A stretch of DNA of 11,731 nucleotides from Clostridiales bacterium (GCA_009774055.1 VSNB01000087.1:1-11731); one strand, 5' to 3'. Numbered from the stretch's first letter, positions 1-6,608 are shown. Made by a program: numbers and translations. Notes: generated by a model from the letters alone, not told the origin.

Positions 1-296
1 CCTCAGCTCCTGCCTGTTTTTCCTTATTATCTACCTGGAGGTCGTTCTTGTCAAAAGTTTTTAAACAGGCTCTTAGGGAAACATTTGGTATCGAGAAAAT
101 ACCATCTAAAGCGACCTTTGGCCGAATTCTGAACATGGTACAAGAAATGCTCACATATTTGGATGTAGAGAGCAAAGTTGTTACAGCGGACGCCATGCAC
201 TGCCAGCGGGAGACATCCCGCAGGATCGTGCAGAAGAAGGGGGATTATCTGTTCGGCTTGAAGGAAAATCAACCGTCCTTGCTAGGGCTTGTTTGA
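1..296 (+). pseudogene. ISAs1-family transposase remnant, internally deleted
   Basis: The frame is open from the left edge to the TGA at 294-296, so the visible part is about 97 codons and the true 5' end lies outside the window; the TTG at 48 need not be a start. The first half (through IPSKATFGRIL, about 105-134) resembles the N-terminal associated domain of ISAs1 transposases, which has an IPSxxTFxR motif. The second half (VTADAMHCQ near 181-204, then GDYLFGLKENQ near 241-273) resembles the segment around the second catalytic aspartate. Intact family members are roughly 350-400 residues and have a long stretch with the first catalytic Asp (an 'IAxDGK' motif) between these blocks. Here they join directly near position 137, so the core is deleted in frame, and the C-terminus is also lost. 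It cannot encode an active transposase. The family call is from remembered motifs. Confidence 0.8.
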
Positions 297-322
297 AAAA
301 TACTGGAAGGTCGTCAAAGTAT

Positions 323-355
323 TATTACTTCCGAACCGAAAGGTCGGAAGTAATA
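323..355. repeat. Hairpin with GAAA tetraloop
   Basis: An 11-bp inverted repeat (323-333 with 345-355) is followed, after one bulged A at 334, by a 3-bp ACC/GGT stem closed by a GAAA loop (338-341). There is no U-rich tail, so it is not a classical terminator on either strand. It lies between the transposase remnant and the heat-shock promoter. It could be a leftover of the insertion sequence or an RNA-level structure. The sequence shows the pairing; the role is unknown. Confidence 0.55.
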
Positions 356-390
356 TCACTCTTCGCGTCCTGTAATCAACTCTCTAATCA

Positions 391-429
391 AAATAAAACG
401 GCGTCCTCCCACCGCCGCTTCCTTTATTT
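391..429. terminator. Possible weak bidirectional terminator
   Basis: A 5-bp CGGCG/CGCCG stem (399-403 with 413-417) is flanked by an outer complementary pair AAATAAA (391-397) and TTTATTT (423-429). This gives an A-run before and a T-run after the GC stem, so either strand could end in a U-rich tract. The GC stem is short and the loop is 9 bases, so this is tentative. It would insulate the heat-shock promoter from the transposon debris. Confidence 0.3.
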
Positions 430-462
430 ACAAATTGTTCAAATCAAAGGCGGCAAATCATA

Positions 463-491
463 TTGACAGAAGGAGGCATTGGTGATACACT
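463..491 (+). promoter_or_regulatory. Sigma-A promoter of the hrcA operon
   Basis: There is a perfect TTGACA -35 box at 463-468, a 17-base spacer and a TACACT -10 box at 486-491. A TG at 483-484 makes it an extended -10 promoter. The predicted transcription start falls near 498, at the left end of the CIRCE operator, so bound repressor would block initiation. Confidence 0.88.
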
Positions 492-495
492 GCCT

Positions 496-522
496 TTAGC
501 ACTCGAAGGAAAGGAGTGCTAA
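496..522 (+). promoter_or_regulatory. CIRCE operator (HrcA binding site)
   Basis: The sequence is TTAGCACTC, a 9-base spacer, then GAGTGCTAA, a perfect match to the CIRCE consensus with no mismatch in either arm. CIRCE is the operator of the HrcA repressor in class I heat-shock regulons. The last two bases of the right arm are the first bases of the AAAGGAG ribosome binding site (521-527) of hrcA. The transcribed CIRCE stem could therefore also limit hrcA translation. It is the only CIRCE in the window; there is none before dnaK. Confidence 0.98.
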
Positions 523-535
523 AGGAGAGTACGTC

Positions 536-1588
536 ATGGAATTGACCGCCCGGAAGAAGCAAATACTAAAGGTGGTCACCGAGCGGTACATTGACGCCGC
601 CGAGCCGGTGGGCTCCAAATTCATCGCCCAGGCCATGGGCGGGGCCGTCAGCTCCGCCACCATCCGCAACGAACTGGCGGACCTGACGGAGCTGGGCTAC
701 CTGGAGCAGCCCCACACCTCGGCGGGCCGGGTGCCGTCCCCCAAGGGGTACCGGCTGTACGTCAACGAGCTGATGGAGCGGCGGAGCGTGTCCGATCAGG
801 AGGCCGCCCAGATCAACGAGGCCCTGGGCGGAAAAATGCGGGAGCTGGACAGCGTCATCGCCCAGGCGGGCCAGATGGTGTCCTCCCTTGTCAGCTACCC
901 TGCCTATGCGGCGGCGGTGGGCAAGAGCAGTGTTACCGTCCGGCGGTACGACCTGCTGCCGGTGGATCAGGAGAGTTTTATCGCGGTGGTGATGACCGAC
1001 GACAGCCGGGTGAGGAGCCAGTTGCTGCGGTCCCAGCTGCCGGTAGGGGCGGAACAGCTTTCCGCCCTGGCCAATCTCCTCAACACCCACTTTACCGGCG
1101 CGGGCGGGGCGGAAATGGGCGAGAAGCTCATGGGGCTGACCGGCCAGCTGCCGCCGGAAATGTTTATGCCCCTGTCAGCCGCTATCGAGTACGCCTCCGC
1201 CGTCATCGACCAGAGCGGGCGGAACCAGGTGTTCGCCGCCGGACAGACTCAGCTTCTGCGGCAGCCGGAGTTCCAGGACCCGATACGGGCCGACGGACTC
1301 ATGAGCCTGCTGACGGACCAGCGTGCGGAGCTGCCGGTGCTGGATGCGGACACGCCCATGCAGATCCTCATCGGGCCGGAGAACGTCAACGAGGCTTTGA
1401 AGGACGCCAGCGTGGTGGTCGCCAGCTACGACATCGGAGACAACATGCGGGGACTCATCGGCGTGGTGGGCCCCACCCGGATGGACTACGCCGCTGTGGC
1501 CGCGCGGCTGAGCTACTTTGCGGAGAGCCTGAGCAAAATGTTTGGAAAAGGAAATCAGTTACCCCCGAAGGAGGACGATAAATCGTGA
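536..1588 (+). CDS. hrcA: Heat-inducible transcription repressor HrcA
   Basis: This 350-residue protein matches the usual HrcA length of about 340-350. It begins with a winged helix-turn-helix domain (about residues 1-75) carrying the family signature NELADLTELGYLEQPHTSAG and then GRVPSPKGYRLYV. A GAF-like core with an inserted dimerisation segment follows, and the C-terminal part holds the typical IGPEN and VGPTRMDY motifs. HrcA binds CIRCE and represses chaperone operons; in studied species GroEL helps keep it active, so unfolded protein relieves repression. The ATG at 536 is preceded by AAAGGAG eight bases upstream. The CIRCE at 496-522 makes the gene autoregulated. Its TGA overlaps the next start by four bases. 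Confidence 0.97.
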   Translation: MELTARKKQILKVVTERYIDAAEPVGSKFIAQAMGGAVSSATIRNELADLTELGYLEQPHTSAGRVPSPKGYRLYVNELMERRSVSDQEAAQINEALGGKMRELDSVIAQAGQMVSSLVSYPAYAAAVGKSSVTVRRYDLLPVDQESFIAVVMTDDSRVRSQLLRSQLPVGAEQLSALANLLNTHFTGAGGAEMGEKLMGLTGQLPPEMFMPLSAAIEYASAVIDQSGRNQVFAAGQTQLLRQPEFQDPIRADGLMSLLTDQRAELPVLDADTPMQILIGPENVNEALKDASVVVASYDIGDNMRGLIGVVGPTRMDYAAVAARLSYFAESLSKMFGKGNQLPPKEDDKS

Positions 1589-2148
1589 GTAAGAAAGAAA
1601 AAGCGGCGCCCCTGGAAGAGGAAAAGGAGACTGCGTCGGCTCCCGCCGAAGATGTCCCCAAGAGCGGCGAGACGGAGGAAACCTTCGCCGTCACCAAGGA
1701 ACAGATGGAGAAAATGGAGGGCCTTGCCAAGGAGCTGGCGGACCAGAACGACAAGTTCCTGCGCCTGGCGGCGGAGTACGACAACTACCGCAAGCGCACC
1801 GCCAAGGAGAAGGAATCCATCTACCAGGACGCCAGGATGGACACCATCGGAAAGTTCCTGGAGGTCTACGACAACCTGGAGCGGGCTGTGCAGCAGGCGG
1901 GAGACGAGGAGAACGTCCACAAGAAGGGCATGGAAATGATCTTCCACCAGCTGGAGGGCGTACTGGAGAAAATGGGGGTCGCCGTGGAGGACCCCGCGGG
2001 CCAAGCCTTCGACCCCGAGCGGCACGAGGCGGTGATGCACATCGACAGCGAGGAACTGGGGGAGAACATCGTCTCCCAGGTATTCCAGAAGGGATTCCTG
2101 CTGGGCGAAAAGGTGATCCGGTTCGCCAAGGTACAGGTGGCAAACTGA
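1585..2148 (+). CDS. grpE: Nucleotide exchange factor GrpE
   Basis: GrpE (187 residues) releases ADP from DnaK and resets the Hsp70 cycle; it acts as a dimer in the cytoplasm. The first 35-40 residues are charged, acidic and low in complexity, as usual. A long coiled-coil region follows (about residues 36-100), including the AEYDNYRKRT motif. The C-terminal beta domain carries FDPERHEAV and GFLLGEKVIRFAKV, matching the GrpE signature. The start is GTG at 1585, overlapping the hrcA stop as GTGA, with AAGGAGG at 1568-1574 ten bases upstream. The overlap implies translational coupling to hrcA. Confidence 0.97.
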   Translation: MSKKEKAAPLEEEKETASAPAEDVPKSGETEETFAVTKEQMEKMEGLAKELADQNDKFLRLAAEYDNYRKRTAKEKESIYQDARMDTIGKFLEVYDNLERAVQQAGDEENVHKKGMEMIFHQLEGVLEKMGVAVEDPAGQAFDPERHEAVMHIDSEELGENIVSQVFQKGFLLGEKVIRFAKVQVAN

Positions 2149-2163
2149 TCTCTAGTGTGCCCA

Positions 2164-2184
2164 GGCGTCAAACGCCGTCCGGCG
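2164..2184 (+). promoter_or_regulatory. Overlapping alternative hairpins in the grpE-dnaK gap
   Basis: Two stems share the same central bases. GGCGT/ACGCC (2164-2168 with 2172-2176, loop CAA) competes with CGCC/GGCG (2173-2176 with 2181-2184, loop GTCC). An A+T-rich tract and then AGGAGG (2219-2224) follow, nine bases before the dnaK start. No second CIRCE and no convincing -35/-10 pair is visible in this gap. The structure may affect mRNA processing or stability ahead of dnaK; that role is inference. Confidence 0.4.
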
Positions 2185-2233
2185 GATGTTATCGTATTAA
2201 AAAATTTTTCTATATATCAGGAGGACAATCATC

Positions 2234-4084
2234 ATGTCTAAAGTTATCGGTATCGATTTGGGAACCACCAATTCCTGCGTGGCCGTCATGGAGGGCGGCG
2301 AGGCGGTCGTGATCGCCAACGCCGAGGGCAACCGCACCACCCCGTCCGTGGTGGCCTTCTCCAAGACCGGCGAGCGTATGGTAGGCCAGGTAGCCAAGCG
2401 CCAGGCCATCACCAACCCCGACCGCACGATCTCCTCCATCAAGCGCGAGATGGGCAGCGACCACCGGGTGAACATCGACGGCAAGAGCTCCACCCCCCAG
2501 GAGATCTCCGCCATGATCCTGCAGAAGCTGAAGGCGGACGCCGAGGCATACCTTGGCTCTACCGTCACCGAGGCGGTCATCACCGTCCCCGCCTACTTCA
2601 CCGATTCCCAGCGCCAGGCTACCAAGGACGCCGGCAAGATCGCCGGCCTGGAGGTCAAGCGCATCATCAACGAGCCCACCGCCGCGGCCCTGGCCTACGG
2701 CCTGGACAAGGAGACGGACCAGAAGATCATGGTCTACGACCTGGGCGGCGGCACCTTCGACGTGTCCGTGCTGGAGATCGGTGACGGCGTCATTGAGGTC
2801 CTGGCTACCGCCGGCAACAACCGGCTGGGCGGCGACGACTTTGACGAATGCGTCATGAAGTACCTGGTTGCTGAATTCAAGAAGGCCGAGGGCATCGACC
2901 TCTCCGGCGACAAGGTCGCCATGCAGCGGCTGAAGGAGGCCGCCGAGAAGGCCAAGATTGAGCTCTCCGGCGTCACCAGCTCCAACGTGAATCTGCCCTA
3001 TATCACCGCCGACGCCACCGGGCCCAAGCACCTGGACGTGACCCTTACCCGGGCCAAGTTCAACGAGCTGACCGAGCACCTGGTGGAGGCCACTATGGGC
3101 CCCGTGCGGCAGGCCATGAGCGATGCGGGCCTCAGCGGCAGCGACATCACCAAGGTGCTGCTGGTGGGCGGCTCCAGCCGTATCCCCGCCGTACAGGAGG
3201 CCGTGAAGAAGATCACCGGCAAGGACGGTTTCAAAGGCATCAACCCCGACGAGTGCGTAGCCATGGGCGCGGCCATCCAGGCCGGTGTCCTCACCGGCGA
3301 CGTGAAGGGCCTGCTGCTGCTGGACGTCACCCCCCTGAGCCTGGGCATTGAGACGATGGGCGGCGTGTGCACCCGCCTCATCGAGCGCAACACCACCATC
3401 CCCGCCAAGAAGAGCCAGATCTTCTCCACCGCCGCCGACAACCAGACCAGCGTGGAGGTCAACGTCCTCCAGGGCGAGCGGGAAATGGCCGCGGCCAACA
3501 AGAGCCTGGGCCGGTTCCATCTGGACGGCATCGCGCCGGCCCGCCGGGGCGTGCCCCAGATCGAGGTAACCTTCGACATCGACGCCAATGGCATCGTCAA
3601 CGTCTCCGCCAAGGACCTGGGCACCGGCAAGGAGCAGCACATCACCATCACCTCCTCCACCAACATGTCCAAGGACGACATTGAGAAGGCCGTCAAGGAG
3701 GCGGAGCAGTACGCCGCCGAGGACGCCCGGATCAAGGAGTCCGTGGAAACCCGGAATACCGCCGACCAGATGGTCTACCAGGCGGAGAAGACCCTGGGCG
3801 AAATGGGCGACAAGATTCCCGAGGGCGACAAGGCGTCCGTCCAGACCGCCATCGACAAGCTGAAGGAGACGCTCAAGGGCGAGGACGCCGCAGCCATCAA
3901 GGCGGACACCGAGGCCCTCCAGCAGGCATTCTTCGCCGTCAGCGAGAAGCTCTACCAGCAGGCCGGCGGCCCCCAGGCGGGCGGTCCCGACATGGGCGGC
4001 CAGGCCCCCGGCGGGGACCAGGGCGGCCAGCAGTTCTACGACGCGGACTATAAGGTCGTGGACGAGGACGATCAGAATAAGTAA
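2234..4084 (+). CDS. dnaK: Chaperone protein DnaK (Hsp70)
   Basis: This 616-residue Hsp70 binds exposed hydrophobic segments of client proteins in an ATP-controlled cycle with DnaJ and GrpE. The ATPase domain spans about residues 1-355. It has the phosphate-1 motif IGIDLGTTNS near the N-terminus and DLGGGTFD at 169-176, where D169, T174 and D176 correspond to E. coli D194, T199 and D201. That offset of 25 shows the deletion in the ATPase domain typical of Gram-positive DnaK. The hydrophobic linker GLLLLDVTPLSLG starts at about 359, then comes the beta-sandwich substrate domain, the helical lid (about 480-585) and a Gly/Gln-rich disordered tail ending in an acidic stretch. AGGAGG at 2219-2224 supports the ATG. 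It is the third gene of the operon. Confidence 0.98.
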   Translation: MSKVIGIDLGTTNSCVAVMEGGEAVVIANAEGNRTTPSVVAFSKTGERMVGQVAKRQAITNPDRTISSIKREMGSDHRVNIDGKSSTPQEISAMILQKLKADAEAYLGSTVTEAVITVPAYFTDSQRQATKDAGKIAGLEVKRIINEPTAAALAYGLDKETDQKIMVYDLGGGTFDVSVLEIGDGVIEVLATAGNNRLGGDDFDECVMKYLVAEFKKAEGIDLSGDKVAMQRLKEAAEKAKIELSGVTSSNVNLPYITADATGPKHLDVTLTRAKFNELTEHLVEATMGPVRQAMSDAGLSGSDITKVLLVGGSSRIPAVQEAVKKITGKDGFKGINPDECVAMGAAIQAGVLTGDVKGLLLLDVTPLSLGIETMGGVCTRLIERNTTIPAKKSQIFSTAADNQTSVEVNVLQGEREMAAANKSLGRFHLDGIAPARRGVPQIEVTFDIDANGIVNVSAKDLGTGKEQHITITSSTNMSKDDIEKAVKEAEQYAAEDARIKESVETRNTADQMVYQAEKTLGEMGDKIPEGDKASVQTAIDKLKETLKGEDAAAIKADTEALQQAFFAVSEKLYQQAGGPQAGGPDMGGQAPGGDQGGQQFYDADYKVVDEDDQNK

Positions 4085-4095
4085 ACCAACAGATT

Positions 4096-4137
4096 CCAAT
4101 GGGACGGGGAGTGCTCCCCGCCCCATTTGGAGTGTTT
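4096..4137 (+). terminator. Stem-loop between dnaK and dnaJ, weak U tract
   Basis: A long stem starts just downstream of the dnaK stop: 4098-4110 pairs with 4115-4127 with a single A-C mismatch (4104/4121), extended by CC/GG after a bulge, closed by the loop GTGC. The only U-run after it is TTTT at 4134-4137. The stem is strong but the tail is poor, so partial termination or an mRNA-processing and 3'-stabilising element is more likely than full termination. It would let DnaK exceed DnaJ. Confidence 0.65.
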
Positions 4138-4161
4138 TGTGATGATTGGATGTGAGAGGCT

Positions 4162-5304
4162 ATGGCAGAAAATAAACGGGACTACTACGAGGTCCTTGGC
4201 GTATCCAAGACCGCCGCGGATGCGGATATCAAGAAGGCCTACCGGAAGCTGGCCAAGGAGAACCACCCGGACCTGCACCCCGGCGACCAGGCCGCCGAGG
4301 CCCGGTTCAAGGAGATCAACGAGGCCTATGAGATCCTCAGCAACAGCGACAAGCGTTCCCGGTACGACCAGTTCGGCTTTGCCGGGGTGGACCCCAACTA
4401 CGCGGCCCAGCAGGGCGGCGGCTTCGGCGGCGGGTTTGACGGAGGCTTCGACTTCGGTGACCTGGGGGACATCTTCGGCAGCTTCTTCGGCGGCGGCTTC
4501 GGCGGGGCGCGGTCCCGCACCGGCCCCCAGCGGGGGGAGAGCCTGCGCACAGGGCTGACCATCGCCTTCGAGGAGGCAGCCTTCGGCTGCGAGAAGGAGG
4601 TCACCCTGGAGCGTGTGGAGCAGTGCCCGGATTGCAAGGGCTCCGGCGCGGCCCCGGGCACCAGCCCGGAAACCTGCTCCAACTGCGGCGGCTCTGGCGC
4701 CGTCCAGCAGCGGCGGCAGACCCCCATGGGCGTATTCGCCACCACCGGTCCCTGCCCCCGGTGCGGCGGCAAGGGCAAGACCATCTCCTCCCCCTGTAAG
4801 AGCTGCGGCGGCACGGGGCAGATCCGCAAGCGGAAGACGGTGAAGGTTTCCATCCCCGCCGGCATCGACAACGGGCAGATCATTTCCCTCCGGGGCCAGG
4901 GCAACGCCGGGAAGAACGGCGGGCCCGCCGGGGATCTTCAGATTGTGGTGTCCGTCCAGCCCCACCAGCTTTTCCGCCGGGATGGGTCCGACGTGTACTG
5001 CGATGCGCCCATTACCTTCACCCAGGCGGTGCTGGGCGGGGACCTGGAGATTCCCACCATCGACGGCAAGGTGTCCTACACCCTGCCGGAGGGGACCCAG
5101 ACCGGGTCCACCTTCCGCCTCAAGGGCAAGGGCATTCCCAACGTCAACGGCCGGGGCCGGGGCGACCAGTTCGTCACCGTCCACATAGAGACGCCCCGGG
5201 GCCTCAGCCGGGAGCAGAAGGAGGCCCTGCGGAAGTTCAGCGAAACCCTGAAGGAGCACAATTACAAGGAACGGAAAAGCTGGTTCGACAAATTCAAAAA
5301 ATAA
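4162..5304 (+). CDS. dnaJ: Chaperone protein DnaJ (Hsp40)
   Basis: This 380-residue type I Hsp40 delivers clients to DnaK and stimulates its ATPase. The J domain (about residues 6-70) has the catalytic HPD at 35-37. A Gly/Phe-rich linker (about 75-125) follows. The zinc-binding domain has four CxxCxGxG repeats starting at C155, C172, C198 and C212, so both zinc sites are complete. Two beta-barrel substrate-binding domains make up the C-terminal part. An in-frame TGA at 4153-4155 rules out any start upstream of this ATG. The only purine-rich site, GAGAGG at 4154-4159, sits too close to the start to be a good ribosome binding site, so translation may be weak or coupled to reading of the upstream region. 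Confidence 0.97.
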   Translation: MAENKRDYYEVLGVSKTAADADIKKAYRKLAKENHPDLHPGDQAAEARFKEINEAYEILSNSDKRSRYDQFGFAGVDPNYAAQQGGGFGGGFDGGFDFGDLGDIFGSFFGGGFGGARSRTGPQRGESLRTGLTIAFEEAAFGCEKEVTLERVEQCPDCKGSGAAPGTSPETCSNCGGSGAVQQRRQTPMGVFATTGPCPRCGGKGKTISSPCKSCGGTGQIRKRKTVKVSIPAGIDNGQIISLRGQGNAGKNGGPAGDLQIVVSVQPHQLFRRDGSDVYCDAPITFTQAVLGGDLEIPTIDGKVSYTLPEGTQTGSTFRLKGKGIPNVNGRGRGDQFVTVHIETPRGLSREQKEALRKFSETLKEHNYKERKSWFDKFKK

Positions 5305-5329
5305 TGTGTGAAGAGGGAGGAGAAACGAT

Positions 5330-5770
5330 ATGAAGATTTCCATTGCGTCCGACCACGGCGGCTTTGATCTGAAGGAGGACCTGCGCCAGTGGCTCGCCGG
5401 TCTGGGCCACGAGGTAGTGGACTTCGGCTGCCAGGGGCACGACAGCTGCGACTACGCCGACTTCTGCGAGCCCGCCGCCCGGGCGGTGGCCGAGGGGAAG
5501 TGTGACCGCGGCATCGTCATCTGCACCACCGGCATCGGCGCGTCCATTACCGCCAACAAGGTAAAGGGCGTCCGCTGCGCTTTGTGCAGCGAGCCGTGGA
5601 GCGCGCAGATGACCCGGCGGCACAACGACGCCAACATGCTGGGGCTGGGCGCGGGCTGTGTGGGGCCCTTGATGGCCCGGCAGATCGTGGAGGCGTTCCT
5701 ATCCTGGGAATTCGAGTGCGGACGGCATCAGCGGCGGATCGACAAGATCGCGGCGGTGGAAAACCGCTGA
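5330..5770 (+). CDS. rpiB: RpiB/LacAB-family sugar-phosphate isomerase
   Basis: This 146-residue protein has the family's normal length and motifs: SDHGG at 7-11, catalytic Cys65 in a CTTGIG loop, ANK at 75-77, SEPWSA at 87-92 and RRHNDANML at 96-104, with H98 as the likely ring-opening base, then GRHQRR near the C-terminus. Ribose-5-phosphate isomerase B interconverts ribose 5-phosphate and ribulose 5-phosphate; relatives act on allose 6-phosphate or galactose 6-phosphate. E. coli RpiB has CGTGIG where this protein has Thr66, so substrate preference is not certain. The gene begins 25 bases after dnaJ with GGAGGAG upstream, and no terminator lies between, so co-transcription with the chaperones is likely. 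Confidence 0.88.
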   Translation: MKISIASDHGGFDLKEDLRQWLAGLGHEVVDFGCQGHDSCDYADFCEPAARAVAEGKCDRGIVICTTGIGASITANKVKGVRCALCSEPWSAQMTRRHNDANMLGLGAGCVGPLMARQIVEAFLSWEFECGRHQRRIDKIAAVENR

Positions 5771-5813
5771 GGGACATGTCCGCCCGGTACCACTGGTACA
5801 TCTGAACAAAGAG

Positions 5814-5845
5814 GGCGCGGCCAGGGGATCCTGGCCGCGCCTTTT
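5814..5845 (+). terminator. Rho-independent terminator of the heat-shock operon
   Basis: A perfect 12-bp GC-rich stem (5814-5825 with 5830-5841) with loop GGAT is followed by TTTT at 5842-5845. It lies 43 bases after the rpiB stop. On the minus strand the same stem is followed by CTCTTTGTT, so it probably also serves the convergent rubrerythrin gene. Confidence 0.92.
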
Positions 5846-5858
5846 CGCGCTATGTATC

Positions 5859-6395
5859 TTAATAGTTCTCCGCGCGGACCTCAAAGTAAGCCTGAGGATG
5901 GGCGCAGACGGGGCAGATTTCCGGGGCCGCAGCGCCCACCACGATATGGCCGCAGTTCCGGCACTCCCAGACCTTGACCTCGCTTTTCTGGAAGACCTCC
6001 TGGGCCTCCACATTCTTCAGCAGGGCCCGGTACCGCTCCTCATGATGTTTCTCAATCTCCGCCACCATGCGGAATTTGGCAGCCAGCTCCAGGAAGCCCT
6101 CCTTCTCGGCGGTTTCGGCGAAGCCGGCGTACATGTCGGTCCACTCGAAATTCTCGCCGGAGGCGGCGGCGGCAAGGTTCTCGGCGGTGGAGCCGATCCC
6201 CTCCAGCTCCTTGAACCACATTTTCGCGTGCTCTTTCTCGTTGTCGGCGGTCTTGAGGAACAGCGCGGCGATCTGCTCAAAGCCCTCCTTCTTGGCCTTG
6301 GAGGCGAAATAGGTATACTTGTTCCGGGCCTGGGCCTCTCCGGCAAAGGCGGCCTCCAGGTTTTTCTCTGTCTGCGTTCCGGCGTATTTGGACAT
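5859..6395 (-). CDS. Rubrerythrin
   Basis: Rubrerythrin reduces hydrogen peroxide to water at a di-iron centre, with electrons from rubredoxin or NAD(P)H-linked reductases; it protects anaerobes in the cytoplasm. The 178-residue protein has a ferritin-like domain with iron ligands E20, E53, H56, E94, E97, E115 and H118, and a C-terminal rubredoxin-like domain with C145xxC148 and C161xxC164. All expected ligands are present. I chose the ATG at 6395 because AAGGAGG (6404-6410) sits eight bases upstream. The longer frame from 6419 would place this ribosome binding site inside the coding region. It lies downstream of tRNA-Arg on the same strand and converges on the heat-shock operon. Confidence 0.95.
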   Translation of the reverse strand: MSKYAGTQTEKNLEAAFAGEAQARNKYTYFASKAKKEGFEQIAALFLKTADNEKEHAKMWFKELEGIGSTAENLAAAASGENFEWTDMYAGFAETAEKEGFLELAAKFRMVAEIEKHHEERYRALLKNVEAQEVFQKSEVKVWECRNCGHIVVGAAAPEICPVCAHPQAYFEVRAENY

Positions 6396-6437
6396 GGTTA
6401 ATTCCTCCTTATGCGTCATTTCTGTTTAAATAGGGAA

Positions 6438-6467
6438 ATCCCCTAAAAACATACATTTTTAGGGGAT
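6438..6467 (-). terminator. Stem-loop after tRNA-Arg
   Basis: A perfect 12-bp inverted repeat (6438-6449 with 6456-6467, 6-base loop) begins 3 bases past the tRNA CCA end on the minus strand. On that strand the right arm begins with five Ts, and TTTCCC follows the stem, so the U tract is short. An alternative smaller stem, TAGGG/CCCTA, could form instead using the 3' arm. It probably ends or processes the tRNA transcript. It may also leave some read-through into rubrerythrin, which has no clear promoter of its own. Confidence 0.7.
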
Positions 6468-6469
6468 CA

Positions 6470-6546
6470 TGGTACGCCCGGCTGGATTCGAACCAGTGGC
6501 CTACAGAGTCGGAGTCTGTCACTCTATCCAACTGAGCTACGGGCGC
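6470..6546 (-). tRNA. tRNA-Arg, anticodon CCG
   Basis: Read on the minus strand, the gene folds into a cloverleaf. It has acceptor GCGCCCG with CGGGCGT, a D arm GCTC/GAGT, an anticodon stem ACAGA/TCTGT around loop CTCCGAC (6508-6514), a 5-base variable loop, T loop TTCGAAT and an encoded CCA (6470-6472). The anticodon CCG (6510-6512) reads the arginine codon CGG. Two pairs are non-standard: G1-U72 at the acceptor end and an A49/C65 mismatch in the T stem. The discriminator base is A, compatible with arginine identity. Likely a working gene given its promoter and terminator-like hairpin. Confidence 0.95.
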
Positions 6547-6608
6547 GTATTCAATACTGCACTGGGGGGGCAGAAGCGGAAAAGAACCGCACCCCGCAAT
6601 GCTTATCC

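Noticed and set aside
2210..4126. 638-codon open frame antisense to dnaK
   Set aside because: It mirrors the GC-rich third codon positions of dnaK, is Gly/Leu/Val-rich with no known motif, and dnaK is certain on the other strand.
4072..5343. 423-codon open frame antisense to dnaJ
   Set aside because: It covers dnaJ exactly and has only low-complexity Ala/Gly/Leu content.
6396..6419. Longer rubrerythrin start at 6419
   Set aside because: The strong ribosome binding site at 6404-6410 would be inside the coding region, and rubrerythrins normally begin close to the chosen Met.
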